Below are positions 5,971 through 7,612 of a stretch of DNA of 7,612 bases, in pieces. Position numbers and translations under genes: made by a program. The stretch lies in assembly GCA_947175285.1 (NCBI GenBank), contig CAMWMM010000228.1:1-7612 (forward strand). Direction: 5' to 3'. Positions within the stretch are counted from its first letter, which is position 1. The number at the start of each line of letters is the position of its first letter. The notes beneath the pieces are model-generated. The model ran no database searches. It saw nothing but the letters and a program-made list of their open reading frames with translations, and was not told the DNA's origin. Origin of the DNA: an uncultured Lachnospiraceae bacterium. GTDB lineage: Bacteria; Bacillota_A; Clostridia; Lachnospirales; Lachnospiraceae.

Positions 5971-6005
5971 AGAAAAGCCGAGGAAAACTTCGGCTTTTCT
6001 ATTTG
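5971..6005 (+). terminator. Intrinsic terminator or attenuator between xis and int
   Basis: A perfect 11-bp stem (5971-5981 with 5990-6000) closes an 8-base loop. Its lower part is A/T only, so the GC-rich upper stem is followed by TTTTCTATTT, the form of an intrinsic terminator. It lies between the excisionase-like stop and the integrase Shine-Dalgarno, where it would lower integrase expression relative to excisionase or allow conditional readthrough. Confidence 0.7.
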
Positions 6006-6010
6006 GAGGG
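6005..6010 (+). promoter_or_regulatory. Shine-Dalgarno that sets the integrase start
   Basis: GGAGGG lies 6 bases before the ATG at 6017. The alternative in-frame ATG at 5960 has no ribosome-binding site and would place the terminator hairpin inside the coding sequence. Confidence 0.75.
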
Positions 6011-6016
6011 ATTGGT

Positions 6017-7264
6017 ATGGAAAAGAAACAAAGAAATGCAAAAGGTGAAGGCAGCTTTACCCAAAATGCGGATGGAACAGTTACCCATAGAAAAAGTGTC
6101 GGCTATAAAGATAATGGAGGACGGAAAGTATTAACCGTAACCGCTGACACTAGGACTGCATGTATTCGTGCAATGAAGAAGAAAGAAGCTGAATGGGAAA
6201 AACAGAAAAATGCTGAAAGAATTTCAGCGGGGATGACGGTTGTGGAATTGTGTGAATCACATTTGCTATATCAGGTAAAACAGTCTGAACTTAAACCTAA
6301 ATCTATAGACCGCAGAGAGTGTACCATTTATAATCATATCGCAAAATATCCTATAGGCAGGTTACAGGTGCAAACCGTAAAAGTTGCAGATGTAGATGAT
6401 TATATAACTGGATTAATCCGTGCAGGGCAATTATCAGCCTCATCAATCGAGAAAACGCTCGATGTATTGAATGCTGCATATAAGTGGGCGATTATGCAAG
6501 GAAAATTAGAAGCTAACCCTGTTATTTCCATTAAAGATACTTTAGTTAAACGCATTTGGAAAATGCGACAGCGCTCTGTGGATGAAGCAGATGTTAAAGT
6601 CCTTTCTGATGAAGAACAGAAATTATTTGAGCAAGAGGCTCTTTCTATTAATGAAAAGACCGGACGCTTTAAATATGATGCTGGTTTGTATGGAATGCTT
6701 CTCCTGCATACAGGTATGCGATGCGGTGAAATGCTTGCACTTAGATGGAAAGATGTAGATTTTCAAGGTGGCTTTTTAAACATTGAGAAAAGTCGCTCTG
6801 TTGCGAAAAACAGGAGTAAGGAAAGAAGTGGATGTAATAATTATGTTGTAGTAGAGGGAACAACTAAGAATGAAAAGGCGCGAAAAATCAAGCTGACAGA
6901 TGAAGCACTGGGTATATTGCAAAAGATAAAAGAAAATAGCAAGTCAGATTGTTCGGATGAAGTTATTGTAAAAACCAGAACTGGTAAGCCTAATACTGCA
7001 ACAAATTTGGAGCATCGAATGGCTACTATCTTCAAAAATGCCGGATTAACGGACTTAAAAGGTGGATTACATATTTTCCGGAGAACTTTTGCTACCCGTA
7101 TGTACGAAAATGGTGCACGAGTGAAAGAAATTGCCGCATATATTGGAGATTTGGAATCTACAACTGAAAAGTATTATATTGCCGTGCGCAAAAAGATTAT
7201 GGAGGACGGTGAGGCAAAGCATGTTGTCATGCTGCCGCCATCAATGAAGGCTTCTAAATTATAG
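6017..7264 (+). CDS. int: Tyrosine recombinase integrase
   Basis: The 415-residue product has the usual three parts: an N-terminal arm-binding region (about 9-60, GEGSFTQNADGTVTHRKSVGY), a SAM-like core-binding domain (about 73-178) and a catalytic domain. Catalytic residues visible are R235 in HTGMRCGE, probable K284 in the beta-hairpin TTKNEKARK, H352 and R355 in LHIFRRTFAT, and the nucleophile Y386 in STTEKYY. The second conserved histidine position reads GDLESTT instead of the usual LGHSxxSTT: it is Asp (D378) and the loop is one residue shorter. Length fits Tn916/phage-type integrases. It is preceded by an excisionase-like gene and a terminator hairpin and is the last gene of the element, so the right attachment site should lie soon after its stop. 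No damage is seen and it appears intact. Confidence 0.93.
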   Translation: MEKKQRNAKGEGSFTQNADGTVTHRKSVGYKDNGGRKVLTVTADTRTACIRAMKKKEAEWEKQKNAERISAGMTVVELCESHLLYQVKQSELKPKSIDRRECTIYNHIAKYPIGRLQVQTVKVADVDDYITGLIRAGQLSASSIEKTLDVLNAAYKWAIMQGKLEANPVISIKDTLVKRIWKMRQRSVDEADVKVLSDEEQKLFEQEALSINEKTGRFKYDAGLYGMLLLHTGMRCGEMLALRWKDVDFQGGFLNIEKSRSVAKNRSKERSGCNNYVVVEGTTKNEKARKIKLTDEALGILQKIKENSKSDCSDEVIVKTRTGKPNTATNLEHRMATIFKNAGLTDLKGGLHIFRRTFATRMYENGARVKEIAAYIGDLESTTEKYYIAVRKKIMEDGEAKHVVMLPPSMKASKL

Positions 7265-7296
7265 GATAGCACGATAATGACATATAAAAAGCATCC

Positions 7297-7311
7297 ATAT
7301 TATAGATAATA
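7297..7311. other. AT-rich palindrome past int, tentative right attachment region
   Basis: ATATTAT, then AG, then ATAATA forms a 6-bp inverted repeat 33 bases after the integrase stop. It matches 845-861 in direct orientation apart from the spacer (TCG there, AG here). Placement next to int suits an attachment site, but the sequence is low in complexity and may be coincidental. The rest of the 7265-7401 gap holds only the promoter at 7339-7367. Confidence 0.25.
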
Positions 7312-7338
7312 AAGTACGGGCTGCTATTTATTCTGCAA

Positions 7339-7367
7339 TTGTATTTGACGTTAAAACTGTGTATAAT
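7339..7367 (+). promoter_or_regulatory. Sigma-A type promoter for the antitoxin-like gene
   Basis: TTGTAT (7339-7344, four of six -35 bases) is followed after exactly 17 bases by a perfect TATAAT (7362-7367). The start point would lie about 25-30 bases before the start codon at 7402. Confidence 0.7.
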
Positions 7368-7401
7368 AAACATACCTCTATTACAAAAGGAGCTATTTGG
7401 T

Positions 7402-7612
7402 ATGAGAGAAATTACCGGCTATTATGACGGCAACACAGTACAGTTGCTGGAGTCAGCGCCAAAGACAAAACAAAAAGCGATTGTAACTTTTATAGATGAC
7501 GAAGATGTTCTGGATGATATTCCCATTGGTATACTATCGAAATATGCAGATCCTGAAAAAAGATTATTAGAGGAAGGGGCATTTGAACGTGCCATGGTGG
7601 AGAAGCATGGTA
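7402..7612 (+). CDS. Antitoxin-like protein (partial, runs off the window)
   Basis: Seventy complete codons are visible, from MREITGYYDGNTVQLLESAP to AFERAMVEKHG, and the frame is open to the window end. The opening, GYYDGN followed by a strand and KAIVTFIDD, resembles the short strand-rich N-terminus of AF2212-type (DUF104) or VapB-like antitoxins. The helical segment after it (GILSKYADPEKRLLEEGAFERAMVEKHG) would be the toxin-binding part. Such genes usually precede a PIN-domain toxin gene, which would lie beyond the window. AAAAGGAG (7385-7392) lies 9 bases before the ATG, with a good promoter upstream. GC content is higher than in the element, suggesting resident DNA. The family call is from sequence feel, not from a search. 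Confidence 0.55.
   Translation, partial: MREITGYYDGNTVQLLESAPKTKQKAIVTFIDDEDVLDDIPIGILSKYADPEKRLLEEGAFERAMVEKHG

Larger units (their letters stand above)
845..7311. mobile_element. Integrative and mobilizable element (ends not resolved)
   Basis: The span contains, in order, a candidate oriT, a MobC-like protein, a MOBP relaxase, a cargo gene, a coiled-coil and ATPase pair, an excisionase-like gene and a tyrosine integrase. That is the module set of an IME: integration and excision plus mobilization, but no mating-pair-formation or coupling-protein genes. Flanking pieces (3-119 and 7402 onward) are richer in GC. The limits given are the two similar AT-rich palindromes and are tentative. The two small HTH genes at 400-573 and 647-820 may also belong to the element, which would move the left end to somewhere between 120 and 390. 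No tRNA or other recognisable target gene is present. Confidence 0.7.

Noticed and set aside
376..7263. Shared 8-mer AATTATAG at 376-383 and at the end of int, considered as an attachment core.
   Set aside because: An 8-base AT-rich match between two intergenic stretches of this size is expected by chance.

Overview
The window looks like a small integrative and mobilizable element (IME) sitting in an AT-rich Gram-positive genome. A gut Clostridia/Lachnospiraceae host is the best guess. The evidence is strong AGGAGG-type Shine-Dalgarno sites, AT-rich intergenic DNA, and gene types (MOBP mini-relaxase, RHH accessory protein, tyrosine integrase with a small excisionase-like gene) typical of accessory elements in that group. 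The host assignment is inference; no rRNA, tRNA or housekeeping gene is present to fix it.

Layout from left to right. Bases 3-119 hold the 3' end of an unrecognised gene, followed by an intrinsic terminator (193-237), three imperfect 20-bp direct repeats (301-360) and a small helix-turn-helix gene (400-573, +). A hairpin (589-618) separates it from a second small helix-turn-helix gene on the opposite strand (647-820, -), which has a perfect 7-bp inverted repeat just upstream (845-861). Next comes a candidate origin of transfer (1024-1054) with a P-type nic consensus in both arms of an inverted repeat, then an overlapping mobilization pair: a ribbon-helix-helix MobC-like protein (1110-1400) and a very short, 164-residue MOBP-type relaxase (1382-1876). 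A strong hairpin (1902-1936) separates this pair from a convergent 501-residue gene of unknown function (1953-3458, -) that carries an acidic heptad tract encoded by a 21-bp tandem repeat. A palindrome-rich divergent intergenic region (3459-3721) precedes a coiled-coil protein (3722-4315) and a P-loop ATPase (4364-5668). The right end has an excisionase-like gene (5787-5963), an intrinsic-terminator-like hairpin, and a 415-residue tyrosine integrase (6017-7264). After a 137-bp gap with a good sigma-A promoter, the window ends inside an antitoxin-like gene (7402 onward) that is probably resident DNA.

How the parts may work together: the integrase and the adjacent excisionase-like protein would integrate and excise the element. 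The relaxase and MobC would nick the excised circle at oriT and rely on a co-resident conjugative element for a mating channel, because no type IV secretion, coupling-protein or VirB4-like gene is visible. The ATPase and coiled-coil pair sits where such elements usually carry replication or maintenance genes. The 501-residue gene is the most likely cargo and the least explained part. The exact element ends could not be fixed; a near-identical pair of AT-rich palindromes at 845-861 and 7297-7311 is the only candidate found, and it is weak.
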